A DNA stretch of 64,000 bases from Chitinophagaceae bacterium (lineage in GTDB: Bacteria > Bacteroidota > Bacteroidia > Chitinophagales > Chitinophagaceae), in the NCBI GenBank assembly GCA_014879565.1, contig JACSRW010000032.1, forward strand, positions 124,001 through 188,000, read 5' to 3'. Positions 26,401-33,496 of this stretch are shown one piece after another; the first letter of the stretch is position 1; each line of letters opens with the position of its first letter. The notes beneath the pieces are model-generated. The model was not told where the DNA came from, did not search any database, and saw nothing but the letters and a program-made list of their open reading frames with translations. Made by a program: the position numbers and the translations under genes.

Positions 26401-29400
26401 TGATCCGGAGTGTCCATTTTTCGGTGGCTCCTGGTTCCGTTTTATCGCGGTAGCTCAGATAGTCCACCTGCAGGTCTTTATTACTCCAGGGAACCAGCAT
26501 GCGGTAACTCTGCTGGTACACACGGTTATGTTTGACAAATACCCAGCTTACGCCAAATCCGCCGCGGTCATCTTCTGTAACAGGGAAGGAAAATATTTTT
26601 CTTTCTTCAGACAGATTAAGGGCAGTAAATTTTTTTGCAAAATATCCGTCAGACGGGTTATACCGGTTTATACCCTGTACCAGGTACAGATTCTCCGCGC
26701 TGCTGCCCAGTTCCACCCGGGCCGTGTCACCGGGTTCGGCGGTGGTTTTTTGCTGGCCTGTCCAGAGATATTCCGACCGGTTCAGCCGGCCGTTTTTTTC
26801 ATCTGTCAGTTCCATGTATTTAACATCCTTCACTTCATCTCCGTTCTCCGCGCTGGCTGTTATTTCCACTTTATAAAATCCCGGCTCTCTTTTCCCGCTC
26901 CCCACTCTCCATTCCCCACTCTCCACTTTCCACTCGCCACTTTCCACTTTCCATGCTCCTTCCTCCCAGCTCTCCATGTCCGATTCATTGTCATATTCAT
27001 CATGCGGGAAGGCCCTGACATATTCTTCTTTATGCAATACAAACTGATCAGGGCGTTCCCAGTAGCGGTTGCGGATCAGTCTTTTCTCTTCTTTCAGCCG
27101 GCTGATACGAACCTGCACACTGGTTTTAACCGGTTCCTGGTTCAGGTTTTCTGTGCGAATGTTGAATGATTTCAGGCTGTCGGCGGCCATAACCGGTGGA
27201 ACCGTAACATTCAGTGTAAAGGATTTATAACTTACCGGTACAATGAGTTCCCCGCTGCGGGTTTCGCCATTGATATCGGTTACGTCAGCATAAACCGTGT
27301 AATCAAATACCGGGTCAAAGCGGGTCTCCACTTTTTTATCCGGCAGGGCGGTAAAGTCAATTGTAAACTTTCCGTCTTCGCCGGTTTGGGTTTCGCCATG
27401 TGTTATTTCCTGTGATGCAGAGGGGGGCATCCACCATTTGCGGAACAGCCAGGGATAAAGGAAACGGGCTTTCCGGACCACGCGGTATTTTACCCTGGCT
27501 CCGTTTATATTATTGCCGGCATAGGCTTTTGCAATACCGGTTACTTTTATGGAATCATTGATTGTATAAGTGCCTTTCAGTTTTTCATACTCCACATAAA
27601 ACTTGGGCCGTTTGTATTCTTCCACCCGGAATTCGGCGAGACCGTTTTCATTTTTTGTATAAATACTGAAGGCGCCGTTCAGGGTTCCTGAAGGCAGCCG
27701 GAACTTTCCCGAAAAAGAGCCAAAATCGTTCGTTTTCACTTTCAGGCTGTCTATATCCTGGTAATTGGCATCCCGCAGGTAAAGGGTGCTGCTGTATTCC
27801 TGCCGCACACCCGCCCTTCTTCCCCCGGGGTCTTTCCGGAGAACGATTCCCTTGAAATGCAGCGTTTGTCCGGGCCGGTAGATAGAACGGTCAGTGAAGA
27901 GATGAATTCGCGTACTTTCTTTTTCACTGTTTGCTCCGGAGTAATAGTAATCATTCTCTGTTTCCGTCATGAACAGCTTATCTTTTCCATGGCGGATTTC
28001 CAGGAGGAAACTGTTCCGGGTATGATTTTCAGGATCCATTCTTTTTTCCAGCACGAATTCTCCCTTTGCCCCGGTGGTATAAAGAGCACCTTTTGTATTC
28101 AGGTACTTTGATTTTTTATAATCATACTGGCGCCACCAAACCTGTACATTGGCACCTGCCAGGGGCTGGCCGCTTTCCCGGTCAAGCACAAAATAATTTT
28201 CTGCCTGGTTGATATAGCTGATAGCGGATACATAGAAATAACGGGCACCCAGGAGGGTGTTTTTAGACGCCGGATTTTCCTGGTCGCTGGCAAGCAGTAT
28301 ATATTCTCCGGCAGGTAATCCGTCTACTTTTATTTCTGTACTGTGTTCCTGCAGATCTTTGGTGTCCGGAAGGGACTGCCACCATGTTTTCAGGGCGGTT
28401 GCTTTCAGCAGGGTGGGCCAGAAATGTTCATTGTACTGGTTTTCCAGCGCTTCCCGTAGCTTTTCATCCGCTTTAATCAGCCGCAGGTGCAGACCGGTGA
28501 TAGCCCGGTATTTGAGCAGGGCCCGGAAGGGAAGATCCGGACTATTCACTTTTTCCAGCTGGAAAGAGAAGCTTTTCTGTTTCAGTTGCAGCAGCAGGTT
28601 CCAGGCATTGATTTTTCCTTCGGAACTGTCTTTCTGCAATTGAAGCTTTTCACAGATTTCACGGGCTTTTATCCGGTCATAGCGATTGGTACTGTCGCCG
28701 TAGGGTTTGTATTGCTGCCCTCTTTCATTGTAGATTTCTGCCAGCAGGTACCAGGCCTGTGCGGCGGCAGGCAGGTTTTCGTACTGACGGGCGATATGGT
28801 TCACCGCATTGTAGTACAATTCCTCCCTTTCCGGGTGGATGGAATTTTCATTTACAAACTGTAAACGTTTCAGGTCGGCATCAATCAGGGCATCCGGTTT
28901 TGTGTCGGTAAGATGAAAACGGATCAGTTGCTGGTAAAGCAGCAGGGCTTTATGTTGAAGGGAGAGCGAATCAGGGCTGGTAAATTTTCTCTTGACAAAG
29001 TCTGCGGCGGGGTCAAAGGCTTCCGTTCCACTGATCTCAAATACCGCTGCCGGTTTAGTCAGATCCTCCTCACCACTTTCAAAATATTCAAGGGCTTCAT
29101 GGGCCAGCAGGTCAAAGAGGGTGGGGCGGAGATGGCGGACATTTCCTTTAATCAGCAGGGCATCCCAGGGTTCCAGTCGGGTGGCCTGCAGCGCCTTACT
29201 GTCTTTCAGGGAAAGCAGGTAGAGGGCTGATATTTTTTTGTGAAAGTCTTCCGCGTCCCAGGTTGCAATATCCGTTTTACTGAATGTTACTGTCCGGGTG
29301 CGGTCCATCATTTCCCATCGGTTATTGTTGTAATAGCGGAGGTACTGCCCGGCCAGCAGGCTGTTCAGGATGGCAGCGGAAATACCTGTACTGGTCTTCA

Positions 29401-29698
29401 GCTCCTTTTCTGTTTCCGTTATGGAAAGTTTATCGTTGTCTTCCCGGGTTTCCTGCTGGAAAGCAGACATATGTACCAGGGCCTTGATGACCTGGGCTTC
29501 CTGTTTTTCTTTTTTTGCCAGGCTATAGATTTTTTTTACTTCAACCAGGGCCGATTTGGGCAGATTCTGGCTGACAAAAGCATTCACTTTCTTCCAGGCG
29601 GCAGGATAGTTCTTAACCGGAGGCTGGCTGTTACTTTTCATACAAAGAATAATCAGGATGAAGGGGAGGAGGCCGTTGAGGAAACGGGGCATTTTCAT
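23453..29698 (-). CDS. Alpha-2-macroglobulin family protein with embedded TonB-plug-like domain
   Basis: A 2081-residue secreted protein starting with a signal peptide (LLPFILIILCMKSNSQ). Recognisable parts in order are a helical N-terminal region, an MG2-type domain near 600 (IHLFTDRSIYRPGQTLHFKG), further macroglobulin domains, a 7-residue repeat (WKVESGE twice, then WRVGSGK) at about 916-936 encoded by a heptamer DNA array, a SusC-type plug segment at about 1205-1295 (GSEPLYVVDGVIVNNIKS ... GARGAIIITTKKGQ), the A2M core domain from about 1316, and a thioester-type motif YPYDCAEQTW near 1536 that keeps Cys and Gln. The family traps proteases in the periplasm or at the surface. The plug insertion suggests a link to the outer membrane. 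A histidine phosphatase gene follows 14 nt downstream. Confidence 0.9.
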   Translation of the reverse strand: MKMPRFLNGLLPFILIILCMKSNSQPPVKNYPAAWKKVNAFVSQNLPKSALVEVKKIYSLAKKEKQEAQVIKALVHMSAFQQETREDNDKLSITETEKELKTSTGISAAILNSLLAGQYLRYYNNNRWEMMDRTRTVTFSKTDIATWDAEDFHKKISALYLLSLKDSKALQATRLEPWDALLIKGNVRHLRPTLFDLLAHEALEYFESGEEDLTKPAAVFEISGTEAFDPAADFVKRKFTSPDSLSLQHKALLLYQQLIRFHLTDTKPDALIDADLKRLQFVNENSIHPEREELYYNAVNHIARQYENLPAAAQAWYLLAEIYNERGQQYKPYGDSTNRYDRIKAREICEKLQLQKDSSEGKINAWNLLLQLKQKSFSFQLEKVNSPDLPFRALLKYRAITGLHLRLIKADEKLREALENQYNEHFWPTLLKATALKTWWQSLPDTKDLQEHSTEIKVDGLPAGEYILLASDQENPASKNTLLGARYFYVSAISYINQAENYFVLDRESGQPLAGANVQVWWRQYDYKKSKYLNTKGALYTTGAKGEFVLEKRMDPENHTRNSFLLEIRHGKDKLFMTETENDYYYSGANSEKESTRIHLFTDRSIYRPGQTLHFKGIVLRKDPGGRRAGVRQEYSSTLYLRDANYQDIDSLKVKTNDFGSFSGKFRLPSGTLNGAFSIYTKNENGLAEFRVEEYKRPKFYVEYEKLKGTYTINDSIKVTGIAKAYAGNNINGARVKYRVVRKARFLYPWLFRKWWMPPSASQEITHGETQTGEDGKFTIDFTALPDKKVETRFDPVFDYTVYADVTDINGETRSGELIVPVSYKSFTLNVTVPPVMAADSLKSFNIRTENLNQEPVKTSVQVRISRLKEEKRLIRNRYWERPDQFVLHKEEYVRAFPHDEYDNESDMESWEEGAWKVESGEWKVESGEWRVGSGKREPGFYKVEITASAENGDEVKDVKYMELTDEKNGRLNRSEYLWTGQQKTTAEPGDTARVELGSSAENLYLVQGINRYNPSDGYFAKKFTALNLSEERKIFSFPVTEDDRGGFGVSWVFVKHNRVYQQSYRMLVPWSNKDLQVDYLSYRDKTEPGATEKWTLRISGYKKEKLAAELLASMYDASLDQFAPHDWQKPAAFSVYNSWLNWNSRNNFNAVSAYSRYNEGMERQSRELVKEYDALLPLGRSLVFAEMLQGRVAGIAVKDGMIAESKQFAAPAVTQDEKLEDIAVGYSADIRIRGLSDIPAGSEPLYVVDGVIVNNIKSILPEEIAGLKVLPPAEATALYGEKGARGAIIITTKKGQAGKEVTVRKNFDETAFFYPELRTDSTGNLDFSFTLPEALTRWKFQALAHTKEAAFGYSSKEIVTQKELMVQPNPPRFLREGDKMEFSAKIVNLSDKELTGTAELQLIDALTNQSVDGWFRNAFPNQYFTVAAGQSEAVNFPIEVPYLFNKALTWRIVARSGNYSDGEENILPVMTNRMLVTESLPLQLKGSGTKEFRFDKLLKSGESGSLQQHALTVEYTSNPAWYAVQALPWLMEYPYDCAEQTWNRYFANSLASHIVHSAPRIRTVFEKWKTSDSAALLSNLSKNQELKALLLEETPWVLEAKTEEQQKKNIALLFDLVKMNEELGRNIEKLKEIQSPNGGFVWFRGGPDDRYITQYILSGIGHLFKLKAVAKGQEEQLKTILDKALPYLDRKASEDYAQLVKQKTNLKTWQPDQTIIQYLYMRSFFPDYPVAKTNQQAWLYFKGRAAAGWSRHSKYMQGMIALISHRNGDSKTSTAILQSLKETSVYNEELGRYWKQERRGWFWFELPLETQSLLTEVFAEAGKDHTTVDELRTWLMKNKQTNNWGSTKATAEACYALLIRGSDWLSAEPAVEIKLGNTLLKSSEKQTEAGTGYFKSTIPAEKINPQMGNIAVMVTAPANTTWGSVYWQYFEDLDKITTAETPLKLSKKLFVQTNTDRGPVLRPVEEGQAVKVGDKIVVRVELRADRDMEYIHMKDMRASALEPVNVISQYKWQGGLGYYESTKDASTNFFISYLRKGTYVFEYALFATHAGEFSNGITSIQCMYAPEFSAHSEGVRIVVE
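26892..26954 (-). repeat. Heptamer array inside the alpha-2-macroglobulin gene (9 units, in frame)
   Basis: On the coding strand the units are ATGGAAA, GTGGAAA, GTGGCGA, GTGGAAA, GTGGAGA, GTGGGGA, ATGGAGA, GTGGGGA, GCGGGAA. Nine heptamers make 63 nt, exactly 21 codons, so three heptamers encode one 7-residue repeat. It has the same construction as the intergenic arrays. Confidence 0.92.
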
Positions 29699-29983
29699 GC
29701 GTCGAAATTTTATACAAGGTAATTAATCCGTACCGGGAATAAGATGCCCGGTGGCTGCTGATTGCATAAAATTTGTTAAGAAGGCCCCTGACAGACGGAA
29801 ATCCTGCCGGAAAAACCGCAGCCCGTAATCCGCTTCTGTAAAGGATTCCTGCAAATTCCCGCAGGAAGCCGCTCTTGCCGGGCGGGTCTTTAACATATTC
29901 TTTCCGGCTGATCCGGTAAAGCTGGCATGCTGTTGGAAATACCATCACCGTAAACAGGATTATTCACTTTTAAATTTACAGTT
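29699..29983. other. Divergent intergenic region (285 nt) between the A2M and DUF4476 genes
   Basis: This should hold promoters for both divergent genes, but I find no clear TAnnTTTG box in either direction. It contains a 7-bp inverted repeat TTCCTGC / GCAGGAA at 29846-29867 with an 8-nt loop. No open frame with gene-like character is visible. Confidence 0.5.
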
Positions 29984-30706
29984 ATGAAAAAAATCTTTAC
30001 ACTTTTTATCAGTTCCCTGTTTTCCCTTTCCCTGCTGGCTTTTGACGGCTCAAGGCTGAGTATTTCATCTTTTGCCAAAGGCAAGGAATTGAAAATTGAA
30101 GTGGATGGCCGGTTATTTACTATGAAAAATAACAGTATTACCCTGGGTAATATGCGGGATGGCCATCACAAAATCATCATTTTCCGGGAAACAAAACGAA
30201 AGGGTAACGGAAATGGTTTTGGCCGCCAGGATGAAATTGTCTATACCGGCAATGTTCTTCTGCGCCGCGGTTTTCATACAGACATTACCGTTAACCGTTT
30301 TGGCAAGGTAATGATTGATGAGCGCCGTATTGACCGCAATGATGACTGGTACCATGACGAGGACGATTATTATGATGATGACCGCGGAAATGGTGGCTGG
30401 AACGGTGGCTATGGCAATGTGATGAGGGGATATGAGTTTGAATCTGTTAAGGAATCCCTGCGGAAGGAATGGTTTGAAGCTAACCGGCTGAAGTCCGCCA
30501 AATTCATCATTGACCAGCATAACTTCACCACCCAGCAGGTGAAAGAACTGATGTTGCTCTTTACCTTTGAGAACAACAAGCTCGAGATTGCAAAATACGC
30601 ATACAGCAAAACTGTTGACAAACAGAACTATTATCAGCTGAATGAGGTGCTGATGTTTGGTTCGAGTAAAGAGGAGCTGATGAGGTTTGTGAAGAGGGGG
30701 GGATGA
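29984..30706 (+). CDS. DUF4476 domain protein, secreted
   Basis: A 240-residue protein with a signal peptide (MKKIFTLFISSLFSLSLLAF), an N-terminal beta-rich part (LKIEVDGRLFTMKNNSITL; HKIIIFRETKR), an acidic Gly/Asp/Tyr-rich linker at about 118-145 (DDWYHDEDDYYDDDRGNGG), and a C-terminal helical DUF4476 domain from about 155 (RLKSAKFIIDQHNFTTQQV, YAYSKTVDKQNYYQLNEV). DUF4476 is a common Bacteroidota envelope domain without known function. The gene ends close to a heptamer array. Confidence 0.88.
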   Translation: MKKIFTLFISSLFSLSLLAFDGSRLSISSFAKGKELKIEVDGRLFTMKNNSITLGNMRDGHHKIIIFRETKRKGNGNGFGRQDEIVYTGNVLLRRGFHTDITVNRFGKVMIDERRIDRNDDWYHDEDDYYDDDRGNGGWNGGYGNVMRGYEFESVKESLRKEWFEANRLKSAKFIIDQHNFTTQQVKELMLLFTFENNKLEIAKYAYSKTVDKQNYYQLNEVLMFGSSKEELMRFVKRGG

Positions 30707-30716
30707 ATGGCGAAAG

Positions 30717-30744
30717 ATGAGTAATGAGTAATCAGTAATGAGTA
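30717..30744 (+). repeat. Heptamer array (ATGAGTA, 4 units) after the DUF4476 gene
   Basis: Units ATGAGTA, ATGAGTA, ATCAGTA, ATGAGTA, starting 10 nt after the stop. The unit recurs inverted at 30832-30880 on the other side of a hairpin. Confidence 0.9.
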
Positions 30745-30774
30745 AGGTACAAACCTTGAAGAGTTATTAAAAAG

Positions 30775-30803
30775 TTACGCCCTCCGAAATACGGGGGGCG
30801 TAA
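30775..30803. terminator. Strong hairpin between DUF4476 and sucD, probable bidirectional terminator
   Basis: A 12-bp stem TTACGCCCTCCG / CGGGGGGCGTAA (one wobble) with an AAATA loop, in the middle of the convergent intergenic space and between two inverted heptamer arrays. A-rich sequence lies on the left; no long T run on the plus strand. Confidence 0.6.
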
Positions 30804-30831
30804 TTCATTATAGAATTTGCGAAAAGCACAC

Positions 30832-30880
30832 ATTACTCATTATTGATTACTCATTACTGAGTACTCATTACTTTTCACTC
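30832..30880 (-). repeat. Heptamer array (GAGTAAT, 7 units) after sucD
   Basis: Minus-strand units include GAGTGAA, AAGTAAT, GAGTACT, CAGTAAT, GAGTAAT, CAATAAT, GAGTAAT. It starts 10 nt after the sucD stop, sense to sucD, and mirrors the array at 30717-30744. Confidence 0.9.
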
Positions 30881-30890
30881 ATAACCTTTG

Positions 30891-31766
30891 TCATTTCCCG
30901 AGTACTTCCGCCATCTTCTTCCCGATATCCGCCGGGCTGTTGACCACATGGATACCGCATTCAGTCATGATTTTCATTTTGGCAGCGGCTGTATCATCAG
31001 CGCCGCCTACAATGGCACCGGCATGTCCCATGCGGCGGCCGGGAGGAGCCGTCTGGCCGGCAATAAAGCCCACAACCGGTTTTTTATTTCCTGTTTCTTT
31101 GATCCAGCGGGCAGCTTCGGCTTCCATACCCCCCCCGATTTCCCCGATCATAACGATGGCGTCGGTTTCAGGGTCATTCATAAAGAGTTCAACGGCTTCT
31201 TTGGTGGTAGTGCCGATGATCGGGTCGCCCCCGATACCCACTGCGGTAGAGATGCCCAACCCGGCCTTGGCTACCTGATCGGCAGCTTCATAGGTAAGGG
31301 TCCCTGATTTGGACACAATACCGATCCGGCCGGGGATAAAAACAAAACCGGGCATAATCCCGACTTTAGCCTCAGCCGCTGTGATTACACCGGGACAGTT
31401 GGGGCCTACCAGCCGGGTATTTTTTCCCTGCAGATAATTCTTTACTTTAACCATATCCTGCACAGGGATACCCTCGGTAATACAGACCACCAGGCCGATA
31501 CCGGCATCCGCGGATTCCATGATTGCGTCGGCCGCAAAAGCCGGGGGTACAAAAATGATACTTACATTGGCGCCGGTGGCTTTCACCCCGTCGGCCACTG
31601 TGTTAAACACCGGGCGTTCCAGGTGGGTGCTGCCGCCTTTTCCGGGGGTAACACCGCCCACTACATTGGTTCCGTATTCGATCATCTGGGAGGCATGAAA
31701 GGTGCCTTCTGTACCGGTAAATCCCTGTACCAGGATTTTTGAATTTTTATTGACGAGGATACTCAT
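30891..31766 (-). CDS. sucD: Succinate-CoA ligase (ADP-forming), alpha subunit
   Basis: The TCA-cycle enzyme subunit that binds CoA and carries the phosphohistidine. The 291-residue protein has the CoA-binding N-terminal Rossmann domain ([19 protein letters not shown]), GGVTPGKGG, and the ligase domain with GPNCPGVI and the active-site region [12 protein letters not shown] containing the phosphorylated histidine (about residue 246). The ATG at 31766 (MSILVNKNS) is preferred over 31790. A -7 box lies 21 nt upstream. sucC is not adjacent, as often in Bacteroidota. Confidence 0.96.
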   Translation of the reverse strand: MSILVNKNSKILVQGFTGTEGTFHASQMIEYGTNVVGGVTPGKGGSTHLERPVFNTVADGVKATGANVSIIFVPPAFAADAIMESADAGIGLVVCITEGIPVQDMVKVKNYLQGKNTRLVGPNCPGVITAAEAKVGIMPGFVFIPGRIGIVSKSGTLTYEAADQVAKAGLGISTAVGIGGDPIIGTTTKEAVELFMNDPETDAIVMIGEIGGGMEAEAARWIKETGNKKPVVGFIAGQTAPPGRRMGHAGAIVGGADDTAAAKMKIMTECGIHVVNSPADIGKKMAEVLGK

Positions 31767-31787
31767 AGGTAAATCTTGAAAGTGGTG

Positions 31788-31795
31788 CAAAAGTA
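31788..31795 (-). promoter_or_regulatory. -7 element (TACTTTTG) of sucD
   Basis: Exact TAnnTTTG on the minus strand, 21 nt before the sucD ATG. No obvious -33 partner. Confidence 0.45.
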
Positions 31796-31823
31796 AGGCA
31801 TTTGCCCTTTCCGGATGAGGACT

Positions 31824-32669
31824 TTATTCAGAACCGGGCTGTTTCCGGTCAGTTTCCCTGTACCCGGTCATTTCATCCATATTCCGGTGATTGGGAATCC
31901 GGCCGGTTTCTTCCAGCATCCGCATATCTTTCGCGTCCTGGAGGAATTCGGAAGCGAAGATGAAACTGTTCAGCCTTTCGTTTTTGCTGAAAATGATATC
32001 TTTTTTAGAGCCTTCCCATTCCTTTCGGCCCTGGTACATATAAAGGATATAATCGCCGATTTCCATAACACTGTTCATATCGTGCGTATTCACCACCGTA
32101 GTCATATTGAATTCCAGGGTGATTTCCTTTATCAGCCTGTCAATGACCATAGAGGTTTGCGGATCCAGTCCCGAATTGGGCTCATCGCAAAAAAGGTATT
32201 TGGGATTTAGCACAATTGCACGGGCCAGGGCCACCCTTTTTTTCATGCCCCCGCTCAGTTCGGCCGGGTATTTCCGGTTTACACCGGTCAGGTTGACCCG
32301 GTCCAGCACTTCATTCACCCGGTCCAGCTTTTTTTTGTGCGTGTCACGGGTAAACATGCTGAGCGGAAACATGATATTTTCTTCCACCGTCAGACTGTCG
32401 AACAGGGCTGACCCCTGGAAAAGCATGCCGATTTCTTTGCGGATTTCCGTTTTGGCCTCTCCTTTCATAGCAGTGAAATTCTGGCCATTGTAAAGGATCT
32501 CGCCAAAGTCGGGTTCAAACAAACCCACCATACATTTCTGCAGCACGGTTTTGCCGCTGCCGCTGGCACCGATGATCAGGTTACACTGACCGGCTTTCAT
32601 CACCGCGCTCACCTCTTCTATCACGACACGGCCGTCAAAACTCTTTTTTATGTTTTTTACCTCAATCAT
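31824..32669 (-). CDS. MlaF-like ABC transporter ATP-binding protein
   Basis: A 281-residue ATPase with Walker A GASGSGKT, Q-loop region MLFQGSALFDSLTVEENI, ABC signature ELSGGMKKRVALARAI and Walker B YLFCDEPNSGLD. The LFDSLTVEENI and SGGMKKR motifs are characteristic of the MlaF/MkL group, which moves phospholipids between membranes. The permease gene ends 9 nt upstream, so the pair is one operon. The C-terminal 30 residues (NHRNMDEMTGYRETDRKQPG) are an extra polar tail. No MCE-domain (MlaD) gene is visible in this window. Confidence 0.9.
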   Translation of the reverse strand: MIEVKNIKKSFDGRVVIEEVSAVMKAGQCNLIIGASGSGKTVLQKCMVGLFEPDFGEILYNGQNFTAMKGEAKTEIRKEIGMLFQGSALFDSLTVEENIMFPLSMFTRDTHKKKLDRVNEVLDRVNLTGVNRKYPAELSGGMKKRVALARAIVLNPKYLFCDEPNSGLDPQTSMVIDRLIKEITLEFNMTTVVNTHDMNSVMEIGDYILYMYQGRKEWEGSKKDIIFSKNERLNSFIFASEFLQDAKDMRMLEETGRIPNHRNMDEMTGYRETDRKQPGSE

Positions 32670-32678
32670 GTTAACAGG

Positions 32679-33416
32679 TCAAAGTAACAGGGCCGATAAT
32701 ACATAGTCGGCAAACAGGATCAAAATACAGCTTACCACCACTGCTTTGGTACTGGCCCTTCCAATCTCCAGGGCTCCCCCCTTCACATAATAACCGTAAT
32801 AAGCGGGTATGCTGGATATGATGAATGAAAACACATAGGCTTTTACAAGCGCAAAAAACACATTGTAAGGAACAAACTGTTCCAGTAGTCCCTTGTCATA
32901 AATATTGGGAGAAAGGATGCCGGCCATAGTGCCTGCCAGCCTGCCTCCCCAGATGCCCAGGGCCATCGCGATCACCACCAGCAGGGGGATCATCAGTAGT
33001 GCGGCCGCCACTTTGGGCAGGATCAGGTAGGTTTTGGTATTTACCCCCATGATCTCGAGCGCATCAATCTGTTCGCTTACCCGCATATTACCCAGTTCAC
33101 TCGCAATCCGGCTCCCGGCCACACCCGCCAGTACGATACAAACCAGGGTAGGGGCAAACTCCAGGATTACAGTATCTCTTACAATCTGGGCGATGGTGGA
33201 AAGCGGGATCAGGGGGCTGACCAGCTGGTAAGCGGTTTGTATGGTGGAGACCGCTCCGATAAAAACGGAGATAATTGCCACGATCCCCAGGGAGCCGAAC
33301 CCGATTTCGGTGCACTGGTGAATAAATTCCTTCCAGTACATTTTATGATTTTCGGGTTTGGTAAACATCCCCTTCAGCATCAGCAGGTAACGGCCTATGT
33401 CATTGAAAATGGTCAT
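32679..33416 (-). CDS. MlaE-family ABC transporter permease
   Basis: A 245-residue permease of the MlaE/DUF140 family with about five membrane segments and the family blocks IGFGSLGIVAIISVFIGAV, VILEFAPTLVCIVLAGVAGSRIASELG, SEQIDALEIMGVNT and FALVKAYVFSFIISSIPAYYGYY. It pairs with the ATPase gene 9 nt downstream. The frame is open to 33494, but ATG 33416 (MTIFNDIGRYL) is the usual start. A terminator of the upstream malic enzyme gene lies between. Confidence 0.92.
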   Translation of the reverse strand: MTIFNDIGRYLLMLKGMFTKPENHKMYWKEFIHQCTEIGFGSLGIVAIISVFIGAVSTIQTAYQLVSPLIPLSTIAQIVRDTVILEFAPTLVCIVLAGVAGSRIASELGNMRVSEQIDALEIMGVNTKTYLILPKVAAALLMIPLLVVIAMALGIWGGRLAGTMAGILSPNIYDKGLLEQFVPYNVFFALVKAYVFSFIISSIPAYYGYYVKGGALEIGRASTKAVVVSCILILFADYVLSALLL

Positions 33417-33444
33417 ACCGGTTGCTAAGATACGGAGACCTGAT

Positions 33445-33470
33445 AAAAGAGGCCGCCTGAATTGGCGGCC
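33445..33470 (-). terminator. Intrinsic terminator after the malic enzyme gene
   Basis: On the minus strand GGCCGCC - AATTCA - GGCGGCC is followed by TCTTTTATC, 27 nt after the stop. Confidence 0.8.
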
Positions 33471-33496
33471 CCGGGTTAATAACGAAGGAAGCAAAA

